A stretch of DNA of 64,000 bases, taken from NCBI GenBank assembly GCA_015060105.1, contig SUZD01000004.1, positions 74,891 through 138,890 of the forward strand. Direction: 5' to 3'. A model generated the notes under the pieces. It did no database searches. It was not told the DNA's origin and saw nothing but the letters and a program-made list of their open reading frames with translations. Positions 27,766-36,233 of this stretch are shown piece by piece. Source of the DNA: Rikenellaceae bacterium (GTDB lineage Bacteria > Bacteroidota > Bacteroidia > Bacteroidales > Rikenellaceae). The stretch's first letter is position 1. The number at the start of each line of letters is the position of its first letter. The translations under genes were made by a program, and so were the position numbers.

Positions 27766-27783
27766 GTTAAACTATGAACTCTC

Positions 27784-28689
27784 TTACTTAACCGAGATAG
27801 CAGCGAGTGCAATCGAAGCAAGTTTCGAGTCACGGCTGTCGCCACGCGAGGTGAGGATACAGGGTTTGGTTGTACCTTTAACCAAAGCAGCAAGGCGAGC
27901 ACCGCACCAGTGGGTAGCTAATTTGAAGAAGGTGTTACCTGCCTCAATGCTGGGGAACAACAGACAGTCTGCATCACCTGCTACGCCATTCGATTTGTAT
28001 TTCTTGGTCTCGACAACCTCGGGATAGAGTGCTACGTCAATCGAGAGGGGACCCTCAACCAATACGTTGCCATATTTACCCTCGGCAGCGTTGGTGTGCA
28101 ATTGGTGAGCCTCGGCGCTCGAAACGATTTTGGGCAACAGTTGCTCGCTCGGAGCAAGACAAGCAATCTTGGGTTGCTCTACGCCAAGCACTTGTGCAAC
28201 CTCTGCCAAATAGCGCAACTCCCACTCTTTTTGCTCGAATGTAGGTGCGGGAATGATGGCAGCGTCCGAAACGAGGATAAGTTTGTGATACTTGGGGGTG
28301 TCGAAGATTGCAACGTGGCTCAAAGTACCGCCGGGGATAAGCAGACCGTACTCTTTGTTGAGGATACCGCGAACGTATTTGTCCGACGATACAAGACCTT
28401 TCATAAGGATATCGCCCTCGCCATCGTGAACCATTTTAACGGCTTTGGCAACGCAATCAACGTCCTCTTTGATGTCGATAATCTCGAATTTACCCATATC
28501 GATACCTTTGTCGGCGCAAACGGCAGCGATAACATCTTTGTCACCTACGAGTACGCCCTCGATAAAACCGAGTTCAACAGCGTCGTTTACAGCCTCGATG
28601 GTGTGTGAATCTTGTGCATAAGCAGCGATAAGGCGGCGTTTCGGTCCGCGCTTCGCGGCCTCGACAATCTCTTCCAAATGTTTAATCAT
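27784..28689 (-). CDS. ptb: Phosphate acyltransferase, phosphate butyryltransferase (Ptb) type
   Basis: The 301-residue enzyme belongs to the phosphate acetyl/butyryltransferase family and most resembles Ptb, with short length and DILMKGLVSSDKYVRGILN, ILVSDAAIIPAPTF and VEGPLSIDVALYPE motifs. It would exchange CoA for phosphate on acetyl-, butyryl- or branched acyl-CoA. The next gene upstream is ackA (27-base gap), so the pair can form ATP from acyl-CoA by way of acyl phosphate. There is no classic long Pta here. Which acyl-CoA is used cannot be told; acetyl and butyryl are both possible. Confidence 0.85.
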   Translation of the reverse strand: MIKHLEEIVEAAKRGPKRRLIAAYAQDSHTIEAVNDAVELGFIEGVLVGDKDVIAAVCADKGIDMGKFEIIDIKEDVDCVAKAVKMVHDGEGDILMKGLVSSDKYVRGILNKEYGLLIPGGTLSHVAIFDTPKYHKLILVSDAAIIPAPTFEQKEWELRYLAEVAQVLGVEQPKIACLAPSEQLLPKIVSSAEAHQLHTNAAEGKYGNVLVEGPLSIDVALYPEVVETKKYKSNGVAGDADCLLFPSIEAGNTFFKLATHWCGARLAALVKGTTKPCILTSRGDSRDSKLASIALAAISVK

Positions 28690-28716
28690 TGTTGAGTTAT
28701 ATTTTTGTGTTGTTAA

Positions 28717-29925
28717 TTATTTAGTCAAATTGAAGGTGTCGGTTGCGATAACCAACTCCTCGTTGGTGGCGATAACGGCAACTTTAACTTTGGACTCGGC
28801 GGTCGAAATCATTGCGTCGTCGCCGTGAGTCGCATTGTTGATGGCTGCGTCATACTTAACACCCATAAATTCGAGGTGGTCGCAAACGTACTCGCGCAAG
28901 TTGCTTGAATTTTCGCCAACACCACCTGTGAAGATGATAAGATCAACACCGTTCATCTCGACAGCATACGAGCCTACGAAGCCTGCAACTTTCGAGTAGT
29001 AGAGGTTGCGACCTACGATAGCGCGGGGGTTGCCAGCGTTGAAAGCAGCATCAACATCACGCATATCCGACGAAATGCCGGTCAAAGCCTCGATACCCGA
29101 CTTCTTGTTCAGTACGCTGTTGAGTTGCGCATAGTCGAGTCCCTCTTTCTCGCCAATGAAGAGAACGGCACCTGCATCAACCGCGCCACAACGGGTACCC
29201 ATTACAAGACCATCGAGAGGGGTGAAACCCATCGAGGTATCGAATGATTTGCCGTTCAGCACTGCGGTAATCGAGCCGCCGTTACCGATGTGGCAAGTGA
29301 TGATTTTCGAGTTGTTGATGTCGAGTCCGGCCAATTCGGCACCGCGACGAGCAACGAATTTGTGGCTTGTGCCGTGGAAACCGTATTTGCGAACACGATA
29401 TTTCTCGTAGTACTCATAGGGCAGAGCATACATGTAGTTCTCGGCAGGAATTGATTGGTGGAACGAGGTGTCGAAAACAGCCACTTGCGGAATGGTGGGA
29501 AGCAAGCGGGCAATCGACAAGATACCTTCGAGGTTTGCGGGGTTGTGCAGGGGCGCCAACTCGAAGCACGAACGAATCTTTGCAATAACGTCGTCGTTTA
29601 CGAGTGCGCTTTCGCTGAAATACTCGCCTCCGTGAGCTACGCGGTGACCAACGGCATTGAGTTCGTCAAGCGACGAGATTACGCCGTGCTCTTTCGAGGT
29701 AAGGGCCTCGATAATAAGGCGGATACCTTCGGTGTGGTCGGGAATCGCGCCTTTGTACTCAAAGGGGGCAGTTCCGTTTTGTGGTTTGTGAGTGAGTACG
29801 CCTTCGGGCAAACCGATACGCTCGACCAAACCTTTGGCCAGGAGCGTGTTCTGTGTCTCGGAAGTCATATCGATAACTTGGTACTTAATCGACGAACTTC
29901 CGCAATTCAATACGAGAATAACCAT
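28717..29925 (-). CDS. ackA: Acetate kinase
   Basis: The 402-residue cytosolic kinase interconverts acetyl phosphate + ADP and acetate + ATP. Motifs in order: VLNCGSSSIKYQ at the start, HRVAHGGE, AVFDTSFHQ, YGFHGTSHKFVARR, HIGNGGS, GFTPLDGLVMGTRCG and FTGGVGENS, all typical of AckA rather than butyrate kinase. The start MVILVLNCG was chosen over a TTG 17 codons upstream because the beta strand VLNCGSSS always lies at the N-terminus. First gene of ackA-ptb. A promoter is predicted at 30049-30081 with a ~120-base leader containing a hairpin at 30016-30033 (ACAC/GTGT flanking CCC/GGG). Confidence 0.95.
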   Translation of the reverse strand: MVILVLNCGSSSIKYQVIDMTSETQNTLLAKGLVERIGLPEGVLTHKPQNGTAPFEYKGAIPDHTEGIRLIIEALTSKEHGVISSLDELNAVGHRVAHGGEYFSESALVNDDVIAKIRSCFELAPLHNPANLEGILSIARLLPTIPQVAVFDTSFHQSIPAENYMYALPYEYYEKYRVRKYGFHGTSHKFVARRGAELAGLDINNSKIITCHIGNGGSITAVLNGKSFDTSMGFTPLDGLVMGTRCGAVDAGAVLFIGEKEGLDYAQLNSVLNKKSGIEALTGISSDMRDVDAAFNAGNPRAIVGRNLYYSKVAGFVGSYAVEMNGVDLIIFTGGVGENSSNLREYVCDHLEFMGVKYDAAINNATHGDDAMISTAESKVKVAVIATNEELVIATDTFNLTK

Positions 29926-30048
29926 TGTTTTATGTTTTTTGTGTTTGTTTCTTCCGATGTTCGACGTTGCCCCCAAAATGCTTGTTGGAGTACGTCAGAA
30001 ACGCAGATTGTCGGGACACTCCCGAAGGGGTGTTTGGCACTCTGACTG

Positions 30049-30081
30049 CAAAGGTAATCTTTTTTGGGGAGAATGTCCAAA
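30049..30081 (-). promoter_or_regulatory. Putative promoter of ackA-ptb
   Basis: On the minus strand, TTTG (30078-30081), a 21-base spacer and TACCTTTG (30049-30056) fit the Bacteroidetes promoter. The leader to the ATG at 29925 is long (about 115-120 bases). Confidence 0.55.
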
Positions 30082-30150
30082 AAGTTGCAAAAAAGTTGGT
30101 GGTTGTTATAAATAATGATGTGTTTGTTAGGTAGTTTGTTTTTTTTGCTC

Positions 30151-30158
30151 TACATTTG
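30151..30158 (+). promoter_or_regulatory. Putative -7 element of the DUF349-pyrG-yidC operon
   Basis: TACATTTG fits TAnnTTTG. Upstream TTTG boxes occur (30123, 30135) but with spacers of 24 and 12 bases, not the ideal 19-20. It is divergent from the ackA promoter. Confidence 0.45.
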
Positions 30159-30208
30159 CGTTTGTGCCCGACTGTTTTTTGTCGGGCGAACCAAGAAAGT
30201 TATCTGCA

Positions 30209-32152
30209 ATGAAAACAATTGATTCTGTTCCTATGGAACAAGTCGGCGAAAATGCCGAAGATGTGCAACAACCAACCGCCACTGCCGAAGCAGTTGATGA
30301 ACCTCAAAACGTAACAGCCGAAGAGAGTGTTGAGCCCGCCGAGAGTGTTGATTTCTCGGACGAGGAGGCGATGCTCGCAGCCGAACAAGCCGATGTGGCT
30401 TTGGGCGAAGAGGCCGAGGGTGAGGAGCCCTCGGGCGATGCGACTGTGTCGTATTCCGGAAAGAGCAAGGCCGAATTGGTCGAGATTCTCTCCGATAAAC
30501 TCCGCAACGAGCCTGTGCAAACCCTGCGCTCGACAGTGGAGGCAATCAAGATAGCCTTCTACAAGGCGCACAAGGCCGAGATAGAGTCTTTGCGTAGGGA
30601 GGCTGTCGAGAAGGGTGCTGACCCCGACAATCTGAACTTACCTACCGATACCAATGAGGTGGCTCTGAAAGCGCTGATTGCCGAGTATCGCACCAAGCGT
30701 GATGAGTATATCGCCGGACTCGAAAAAAGCAAGGAGGAGAGTCTGAAAATCAAACTCACCATCATTGAGGAGTTGAAGGCACTTATCAATAGCAACGAAA
30801 CACTTAACCAAACATTTGCAACCTTCCGTGAGTTGCAACAACGTTGGAAAGAGGCGGGTCCCGTGCCCCAAGCCAATGTGAAGGATGTTTGGGAGACATA
30901 TAATCACCATATTGAGAACTTCTACGAATATATCAAAATCAATAAGGAGTTGCGCGATATGGACCTCAAACGCAACTACGAGGCGAAGATAGCTTTGTGT
31001 GAGGAGGCCGAGGCGTTGTTTATGGAGCCTTCGGTTGTGACTGCTTTCCACAGCCTGCAAAAGTTGCACGACGAGTGGCGCGAGATTGGCCCTGTGGCAG
31101 CCGAGTATAAAGAGGAGCTTTGGAACCGTTTCAAAGAGGCAAGCTCGCGTATCAACAAACGTCACCAACAATATTTCGACGAGATTAAACAGGAGCAACA
31201 AAGCAACCTCGAACTTAAAACCAAACTTTGCGAGCAGACCGAGGAGTTGAATAACACCGATTGCGAGTCGCGTAAAGAGTGGAATAAGGCCTCGGAGAAG
31301 TTGTTGGAGATTCAGAAAGTGTGGAAGACCATCGGCTTTGCTCCCAAGAAGGAGAATACCAAAATATATGAGCGCTTCCGTGCTGCTTGTGACACCTTCT
31401 TTGAGCGCAAACGCAACTATTATAGTGGCTTGAAAGACCAAATGGAGGAGAACCTCGCACTCAAAACCCGCATCTGCGAACAAGCCGAGGCGGTGATGAT
31501 GAGCGAGGATTGGAAATCGACAGGCGACCGTCTTATCGACTTGCAACGCCAATGGAAAGAGATCGGTGCTGTACCTCGTCGCCAATCCGATGCTGTGTGG
31601 AAACGTTTCCGCGCGGCTTGTGATACCTTCTTTGAACGCAAGGCGGCTCACTTCTCGTCGGTTGATTCGGAGCATAAGGACAATTTGGCACGCAAACGTG
31701 CGTTATTGGAGGAGATGGAGGCGTTCGATTTGGCGGCTATCTCGTTCGAGGCAATCAAAGAGTTCCAACGCCGTTGGAGCGAGATAGGTTTTGTGCCCAT
31801 CAAACAGAAGGAGAGTATCCAAAAACAGTATAAAGAGGCTGTCGATAAACTTTTCGGAGCTTTGCGAGGTAGCGAGCGAGATCGCAATATGGACAAATTC
31901 CGTAACCATATCTCGAACCTCAAACAGAGCGGAGATAAGCGCCTTCGCTATGAGCGCGAGCGTCTTTACGGCAAGGTTAAACAACTCGAAGCCGACATCG
32001 CAACCCTCGAAAACAATATCGGTTTCTTTGCAGGTAGCAAGAATGCAGAGTCACTGATTAGCGAGGTGCGTGTCAAGATTGCGAAAGCGAAAGCGGATAT
32101 GGCCGAAGCGATTAAAAAAGTACAGGCTATTGATGCCGCAGAACAAGAGTAA
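30209..32152 (+). CDS. DUF349 repeat protein
   Basis: The 647-residue soluble protein starts with an acidic, low-complexity region (to ~90), then long helices with five DUF349 repeats marked by W-K/R-E-x-G-x-V/A-P (QRWKEAGPVP, DEWREIGPVA, KVWKTIGFAP, RQWKEIGAVP, RRWSEIGFVP). A coiled-coil tail (~585-645) follows. Function of DUF349 is not established. The start MKTIDS was chosen because the promoter box and poor coding text lie in the longer frame. It leads an operon with pyrG (28 bases) and yidC. Confidence 0.85.
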   Translation: MKTIDSVPMEQVGENAEDVQQPTATAEAVDEPQNVTAEESVEPAESVDFSDEEAMLAAEQADVALGEEAEGEEPSGDATVSYSGKSKAELVEILSDKLRNEPVQTLRSTVEAIKIAFYKAHKAEIESLRREAVEKGADPDNLNLPTDTNEVALKALIAEYRTKRDEYIAGLEKSKEESLKIKLTIIEELKALINSNETLNQTFATFRELQQRWKEAGPVPQANVKDVWETYNHHIENFYEYIKINKELRDMDLKRNYEAKIALCEEAEALFMEPSVVTAFHSLQKLHDEWREIGPVAAEYKEELWNRFKEASSRINKRHQQYFDEIKQEQQSNLELKTKLCEQTEELNNTDCESRKEWNKASEKLLEIQKVWKTIGFAPKKENTKIYERFRAACDTFFERKRNYYSGLKDQMEENLALKTRICEQAEAVMMSEDWKSTGDRLIDLQRQWKEIGAVPRRQSDAVWKRFRAACDTFFERKAAHFSSVDSEHKDNLARKRALLEEMEAFDLAAISFEAIKEFQRRWSEIGFVPIKQKESIQKQYKEAVDKLFGALRGSERDRNMDKFRNHISNLKQSGDKRLRYERERLYGKVKQLEADIATLENNIGFFAGSKNAESLISEVRVKIAKAKADMAEAIKKVQAIDAAEQE

Positions 32153-32180
32153 GCATAAACAACAAAACATACAACCAACT

Positions 32181-33812
32181 ATGGAAAAGAGTGAAAAACA
32201 GACAAAGTATATCTTTGTAACGGGTGGCGTTGCATCGTCGCTTGGTAAGGGTATTATCGCAGCATCATTGGCAAAACTTTTGCAGGCCCGAGGTTATTCG
32301 GTTACCAACCAAAAGTGCGATCCCTATATTAACGTCGATCCCGGAACACTCAGCCCTTACGAACACGGAGAGTGCTATGTAACCGAAGACGGAGCTGTTA
32401 CCGACCTCGACCTCGGTCACTATGAGCGTTTTACCGCAACCCCGACCTCGCAAGCCAATGGCGTGACCACAGGTCGTATCTATCAAAATGTAATCAACAA
32501 AGAGCGTAGCGGACAGTATCAGGGTAAGACCGTGCAGGTTGTCCCCCATATCACCGACGAGATTAAACGCTCGATTCTCAAACTCGGAACACAAGGTAAA
32601 TACGATATTATTATTACCGAGATTGGTGGTACCGTTGGTGACCTCGAATCGTTGCCTTATATCGAGGCTGTTCGTCAGTTGCGTTACTCGTTGGGCCCGC
32701 GTAATACCGCAGTTGTTCACTTGACATTAGTACCCTATATGGCAGCCAATGGCGAGCTGAAAACCAAACCTACTCAACACTCGGTTAAGACCTTGCAGGA
32801 GTATGGTGTGCAACCCGATATGCTTATCCTCCGTACCGAGCACGAACTCAACGAAGAGGTGCGTCGCAAGGTGGCTCTATTCTGTAACGTGAACGAGAAC
32901 GCTGTGTTTGAGTCGATTGATGTACCGACAATCTATGAGGTACCTTTGAAGATGCACGCACAACACCTCGACGATGTGACCCTCGAAAAACTTAATCTGC
33001 CCGGATTGCACGAGGCCGATATGTCGGATTGGGAGGATTATGTACATCGCGTGAAAAACACCACCAAAGAGGTGCATATCGCCCTTATCGGTAAATACGT
33101 TGCTCTGCCCGACGCCTATAAGTCTATCTCGGAGTCGTTTATCCACGCAGGAGCATCGAATGGTGTGAAAGTTCGTGTGAACTATATCAACGCCGAGTCG
33201 GTAACAGCCGAAACCGTAGCTGACCTTTTGAAGGACGCTTCGGGTGTATTGGTTGCTCCGGGCTTTGGTAATCGTGGTGTTGAGGGTAAAATCGAGGCTG
33301 TTCGTTATGCCCGCGAGAACAATATCCCGATGTTCGGTATCAACCTCGGTATGCATAGCGCAGTGATTGAGTTCGCCCGCAACGTGTTGGGTCACAAAGA
33401 CGCTGATTCGACCGAGTTCAACCACGCAACATCGTATCCTATCATCGACCTTTGCGCCGAGCAAAAGAGCGTAACCACTATCGACGGTACTATGCGTCAG
33501 GGTGCTTATGCTTGTCAGTTGGCAGCAGATAGCCTTTGCGCCAAGATTTATGGCACAACCGCTATCTCGGAGCGTCACCGCCACCGCTACGAGTTCAACA
33601 ACAAATATATGGACGAGTATCGTGCAGCAGGAATGAAACCCGTAGGTATCAACCCCGAGACAGGCCTTGTCGAGGTTGTAGAGTTGGAGGGTCACCCCTG
33701 GTTTGTGGCTGTGGAGTTCCACCCCGAGTACAAGAGCAATGTGAAGAATCCTCACCCTCTGTTTGTGGACTTTGTTCGCGCAGCATGTGAGTACGAGAGT
33801 AAGAATCAATAA
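32181..33812 (+). CDS. pyrG: CTP synthase with altered glutaminase active site
   Basis: The 543-residue enzyme makes CTP from UTP. The amidoligase half is intact: FVTGGVASSLGKG (12-24), KCDPYINVDPGTLSPYEHGE (45-64) and ITEIGGTVGDLES. The start MEKSEKQTK fits the family; upstream codons re-read the previous gene. In the glutaminase half the nucleophile Cys of the usual GICLGMQ is Asn388 (GINLGMH, codon 33342-33344), Gln is His392, and the oxyanion-hole region reads VAPGFGNRG instead of VPGGFG. The FHPE pair near the C-terminus is kept. I infer that glutamine hydrolysis is lost or weak and that free ammonia is used; no experiment is implied. Operon: DUF349 protein-pyrG-yidC. Confidence 0.95.
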   Translation: MEKSEKQTKYIFVTGGVASSLGKGIIAASLAKLLQARGYSVTNQKCDPYINVDPGTLSPYEHGECYVTEDGAVTDLDLGHYERFTATPTSQANGVTTGRIYQNVINKERSGQYQGKTVQVVPHITDEIKRSILKLGTQGKYDIIITEIGGTVGDLESLPYIEAVRQLRYSLGPRNTAVVHLTLVPYMAANGELKTKPTQHSVKTLQEYGVQPDMLILRTEHELNEEVRRKVALFCNVNENAVFESIDVPTIYEVPLKMHAQHLDDVTLEKLNLPGLHEADMSDWEDYVHRVKNTTKEVHIALIGKYVALPDAYKSISESFIHAGASNGVKVRVNYINAESVTAETVADLLKDASGVLVAPGFGNRGVEGKIEAVRYARENNIPMFGINLGMHSAVIEFARNVLGHKDADSTEFNHATSYPIIDLCAEQKSVTTIDGTMRQGAYACQLAADSLCAKIYGTTAISERHRHRYEFNNKYMDEYRAAGMKPVGINPETGLVEVVELEGHPWFVAVEFHPEYKSNVKNPHPLFVDFVRAACEYESKNQ

Positions 33813-33822
33813 ACCTTAAAGA

Positions 33823-35700
33823 ATGGACAAAAAATCTATCATCGGACTTGTTCTGATTGGTGTCATAATGTTTGGCTACACTTGGTACACCGGCAAACAA
33901 AACGAGAAGTACCAAGCCGAAAGAGCCCGCATTGACTCAATCAAACGTGCCAATACTCCTGTGGTTGAACAAACTGTCGAGGGCGGTGCGTTGGAACAGG
34001 TCGATACTGCAAAACAAGAAGAAAACCTTAAAGCGCAACTGGGAGAGAATCTCTTCGTGGCGCAACATCGTGCCGCTTCGACCTTTACCATCGAAAACGA
34101 TTTGGCTATCTATGAGTTTGATACCAAAGGTGGTATGCTGGGCGAGGTGACACTCAAAGAGTACCAAAAATATGGCGGCTCGGAACTGCAAATGTTTGTT
34201 CCGGGTACCAACCGTTTCGACGTTCGCTTCTTTGTCAATCGACGTCACGGAACATTGGGAATCAATACAGCCGACTACACCTTCGAGTGCATTGCTCCCG
34301 AATCGGAGTGGAGCGAGGGTGAGGAGTCGAAACAGGTGCGTATGCGTTTGAGCGTCGATTCGACCGCATATTTGGACTATGTCTATACCATCTATCGTGA
34401 CAACTATATGATGGATTTCGACATCGACTTCTCGCACATGAAAGCTATTATGGCAAACCAATACAGCTTCGATGTTAATTGGCGTAACGCCTCGCCTCAA
34501 AACGAGAAGGGATTTGAGAACGAGAATAACTATACCACTATCGTTTATCGCTACCCGGGCGACAGCAAACCCGAGGAGTTGGGTATCGCCAAAGCGGGTG
34601 AGTCGAAGAGCGAGAAATTGACCTCGAAGGTCGAGTGGTTTGGTTTCAAACAACAGTTCTTCTCGTCGATATTGGTTGCTGATGACGATTTCCAAGATGG
34701 CGTGGTGGGCTTCGATACCTACAAACCCAATATGGGCCGCATCAAGGACTTCCGTGCAGTGATGTCGGTGCCTTATTCGTCGGATAAGAGTGTCTATGGC
34801 TTCAAGATGTACTATGGCCCCAACAAGTTCAATGTGTTGGAGAAGTATGACTTGGGCTTCGAGCATATCGTGCCGCTGGGTGGAACGCTGGTGGGTTGGA
34901 TTAACCGCTGGTTTGTGATTCCGATGTTTGACTTTTTGAGCCAACACATCGCAAGTTTCGGTTGGATTATCCTGATTATGACCATCGTCATCAAGCTGGT
35001 TATCTTCCCGCTGACCTACAAATCGTACCAATCGAGCGCCAAGATGCGTGTGCTCAAACCCGAGATGGACGCACTCAACGAGAAATACCCTCGCCAAGAG
35101 GACGCTATGAAGAAACAACAAGCCGTTATGGAGCTCTATCAAAAGGCGGGTGTCAGTCCTATGAGTGGCTGTCTGCCTATGTTGATTCAGTTGCCTATCC
35201 TTTGGGCGATGTTCCGTTTCTTCCCGGCCTCTATCGAGTTGCGTGGCGAGAAACTATGGTGGGCAGATGACCTGTCGAGCTACGACAGCATCATCGACCT
35301 TCCGTTCAACATTCCGTTCTATGGCGACCACGTCAGCTTGTTCGCAATTATGATGTCGGCAATGCTTATCCTCTCGTCGCTCATCAACTTCCGCAATTCC
35401 GGCCAACAACAGATGCCCGGAATGAAGTTTATGATGGTGTGGATGATGCCGATTATGATGTTGTTCTTTATGAATAACTATGCGAGCGGCTTGTGCTACT
35501 ACTACTTCTTGTCGAGCCTTATTACGCTGTTGTTGATGTTCGCTATCCGTGCGTTGATTAACGACGATAAGGTGCGCGCACAAATGTTGGCCAATAGCAA
35601 GAAGCCTCGCAAGAAGAGCCGTTTCCAGGAGCGTTACGAGGCTGCGATGAAGGCGCAACAGGAGCAGTTGAGGGAGCAACAGAGAAGGCAACGCCGATAG
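33823..35700 (+). CDS. yidC: Membrane protein insertase YidC
   Basis: The 625-residue inner-membrane protein inserts and folds membrane proteins with or without SecYEG. It has an N-terminal anchor (residues ~6-22), a large periplasmic beta domain (~60-355), and the conserved insertase core with about five membrane segments (from GWINRWFVIPMFDFL; KMRVLKPEMDALNEKY; GCLPMLIQLPILWAMFRFFP; late MPIMMLFFMNNYASGLCYYYF). The C-terminal tail is very basic and may touch ribosomes. It starts 10 bases after pyrG. The stop is followed within six bases by three structured repeats rather than a classic terminator. Confidence 0.96.
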   Translation: MDKKSIIGLVLIGVIMFGYTWYTGKQNEKYQAERARIDSIKRANTPVVEQTVEGGALEQVDTAKQEENLKAQLGENLFVAQHRAASTFTIENDLAIYEFDTKGGMLGEVTLKEYQKYGGSELQMFVPGTNRFDVRFFVNRRHGTLGINTADYTFECIAPESEWSEGEESKQVRMRLSVDSTAYLDYVYTIYRDNYMMDFDIDFSHMKAIMANQYSFDVNWRNASPQNEKGFENENNYTTIVYRYPGDSKPEELGIAKAGESKSEKLTSKVEWFGFKQQFFSSILVADDDFQDGVVGFDTYKPNMGRIKDFRAVMSVPYSSDKSVYGFKMYYGPNKFNVLEKYDLGFEHIVPLGGTLVGWINRWFVIPMFDFLSQHIASFGWIILIMTIVIKLVIFPLTYKSYQSSAKMRVLKPEMDALNEKYPRQEDAMKKQQAVMELYQKAGVSPMSGCLPMLIQLPILWAMFRFFPASIELRGEKLWWADDLSSYDSIIDLPFNIPFYGDHVSLFAIMMSAMLILSSLINFRNSGQQQMPGMKFMMVWMMPIMMLFFMNNYASGLCYYYFLSSLITLLLMFAIRALINDDKVRAQMLANSKKPRKKSRFQERYEAAMKAQQEQLREQQRRQRR

Positions 35701-35706
35701 GAGAAA

Positions 35707-35818
35707 TTGTATAACAAGGTAATTTCTGCGTTGTCCTCCGACTCGCAATCCTCACATACGCCGAGTATGCTGCGGTTGCTCGTCAGTCGTCCGCCTTGAA
35801 ATTCCTCTTGTTATACAA
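35707..35818. repeat. Structured palindromic repeat, copy C
   Basis: A 112-base element with perfect 12-base outer arms (TTGTATAACAAG/CTTGTTATACAA), AATTTC/GAAATT, inner GCAA/TTGC and CATA/TATG tip. Same skeleton as copy A, with different but still paired arms. First of three units with a 117-base period. Confidence 0.88.
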
Positions 35819-35823
35819 ATTCG

Positions 35824-35935
35824 GAGTGATGTAAGGTAATATCTGCGTTACGCTCGTTCCTCAAATGCTCACATACGCCGAGTATGCTGCGCATTGAGTC
35901 GCTACGCAAGCCTTGAAATTCCTCTTGTTATACAA
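35824..35935. repeat. Structured palindromic repeat, copy D
   Basis: Second unit of the 117-base-period array. The inner arm is CTCAAATG/CATTGAG (one bulged A), with GCGT/ACGC and CATA/TATG pairs; the left outer arm is eroded (GATGTAAGG) while the right arm CTTGTTATACAA is intact. Confidence 0.88.
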
Positions 35936-35940
35936 TTTCG

Positions 35941-36052
35941 GAGAGATGTAAGGTAATTTCTGCGTTACGCTCAAACGGGGAGTCCTCACATACGTCAAAT
36001 ATGCTGCGGCTCCCCTTTTTTCGCAAGCCTTGAAATCTCTCTTGTTATACAA
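35941..36052. repeat. Structured palindromic repeat, copy E
   Basis: Third unit of the array. The inner arm is GGGGAG/CTCCCC, followed by a TTTTTT run, with CATA/TATG at the tip; the left outer arm is eroded as in copy D, the right arm CTTGTTATACAA is intact. Confidence 0.88.
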
Positions 36053-36073
36053 CCTCTAATAAAAAGAGTAGTT

Positions 36074-36139
36074 ATGGCCCCAAAAGTTTAGACAAATTTT
36101 TGGGGTTTCTTTATGCACAAAAAATACGATTCCGAATAG
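36074..36139 (+). mobile_element. Possible IS3-type end remnant with stub of a transposase start
   Basis: CCCCAAAAGTTTAGACA at 36078-36094 with TTTTTGGGG at 36097-36105 resembles the 5' end of IS3/IS150-group elements. An ATG at 36113 opens a stub (MHKKYDSE, stop at 36137-36139) that looks like the beginning of an OrfA. No transposase body remains. The hairpin could instead simply end yidC transcription. The assignment rests on recall of the motif only. Confidence 0.3.
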
Positions 36140-36172
36140 CGATATTTGCAACAGCTCTCCGATATGGAGTAT

Positions 36173-36216
36173 AAAAAAAGGAGCGTGTTCTACAAGTGTA
36201 GGACACGCTCCTTTTT
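36173..36216 (-). terminator. Terminator of fimbrial cluster A
   Basis: GGAGCGTGT and ACACGCTCC pair, extended by TCTAC/GTAGG, with seven A on the left (T on the minus strand) and five T on the right. It lies 18 bases beyond the stop of the last cluster A gene and may act in both directions. Confidence 0.88.
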
Positions 36217-36233
36217 ATGAGAGAGGATAATAA

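Noticed and set aside
27717..27902. 61-codon minus-strand frame at the ptb 3' end
   Set aside because: It spans the terminator and overlaps ptb in another frame.
35861..36052. 63-codon minus-strand frame in the 35.7-36.05 kb gap
   Set aside because: It is composed of structured repeat copies D and E; the apparent internal repeat in the peptide only reflects the 117-base DNA period.
35707..36052. CRISPR array
   Set aside because: The period is regular, but units are long hairpins with variable arms inside the unit, not short constant repeats with spacers, and no cas gene is present.
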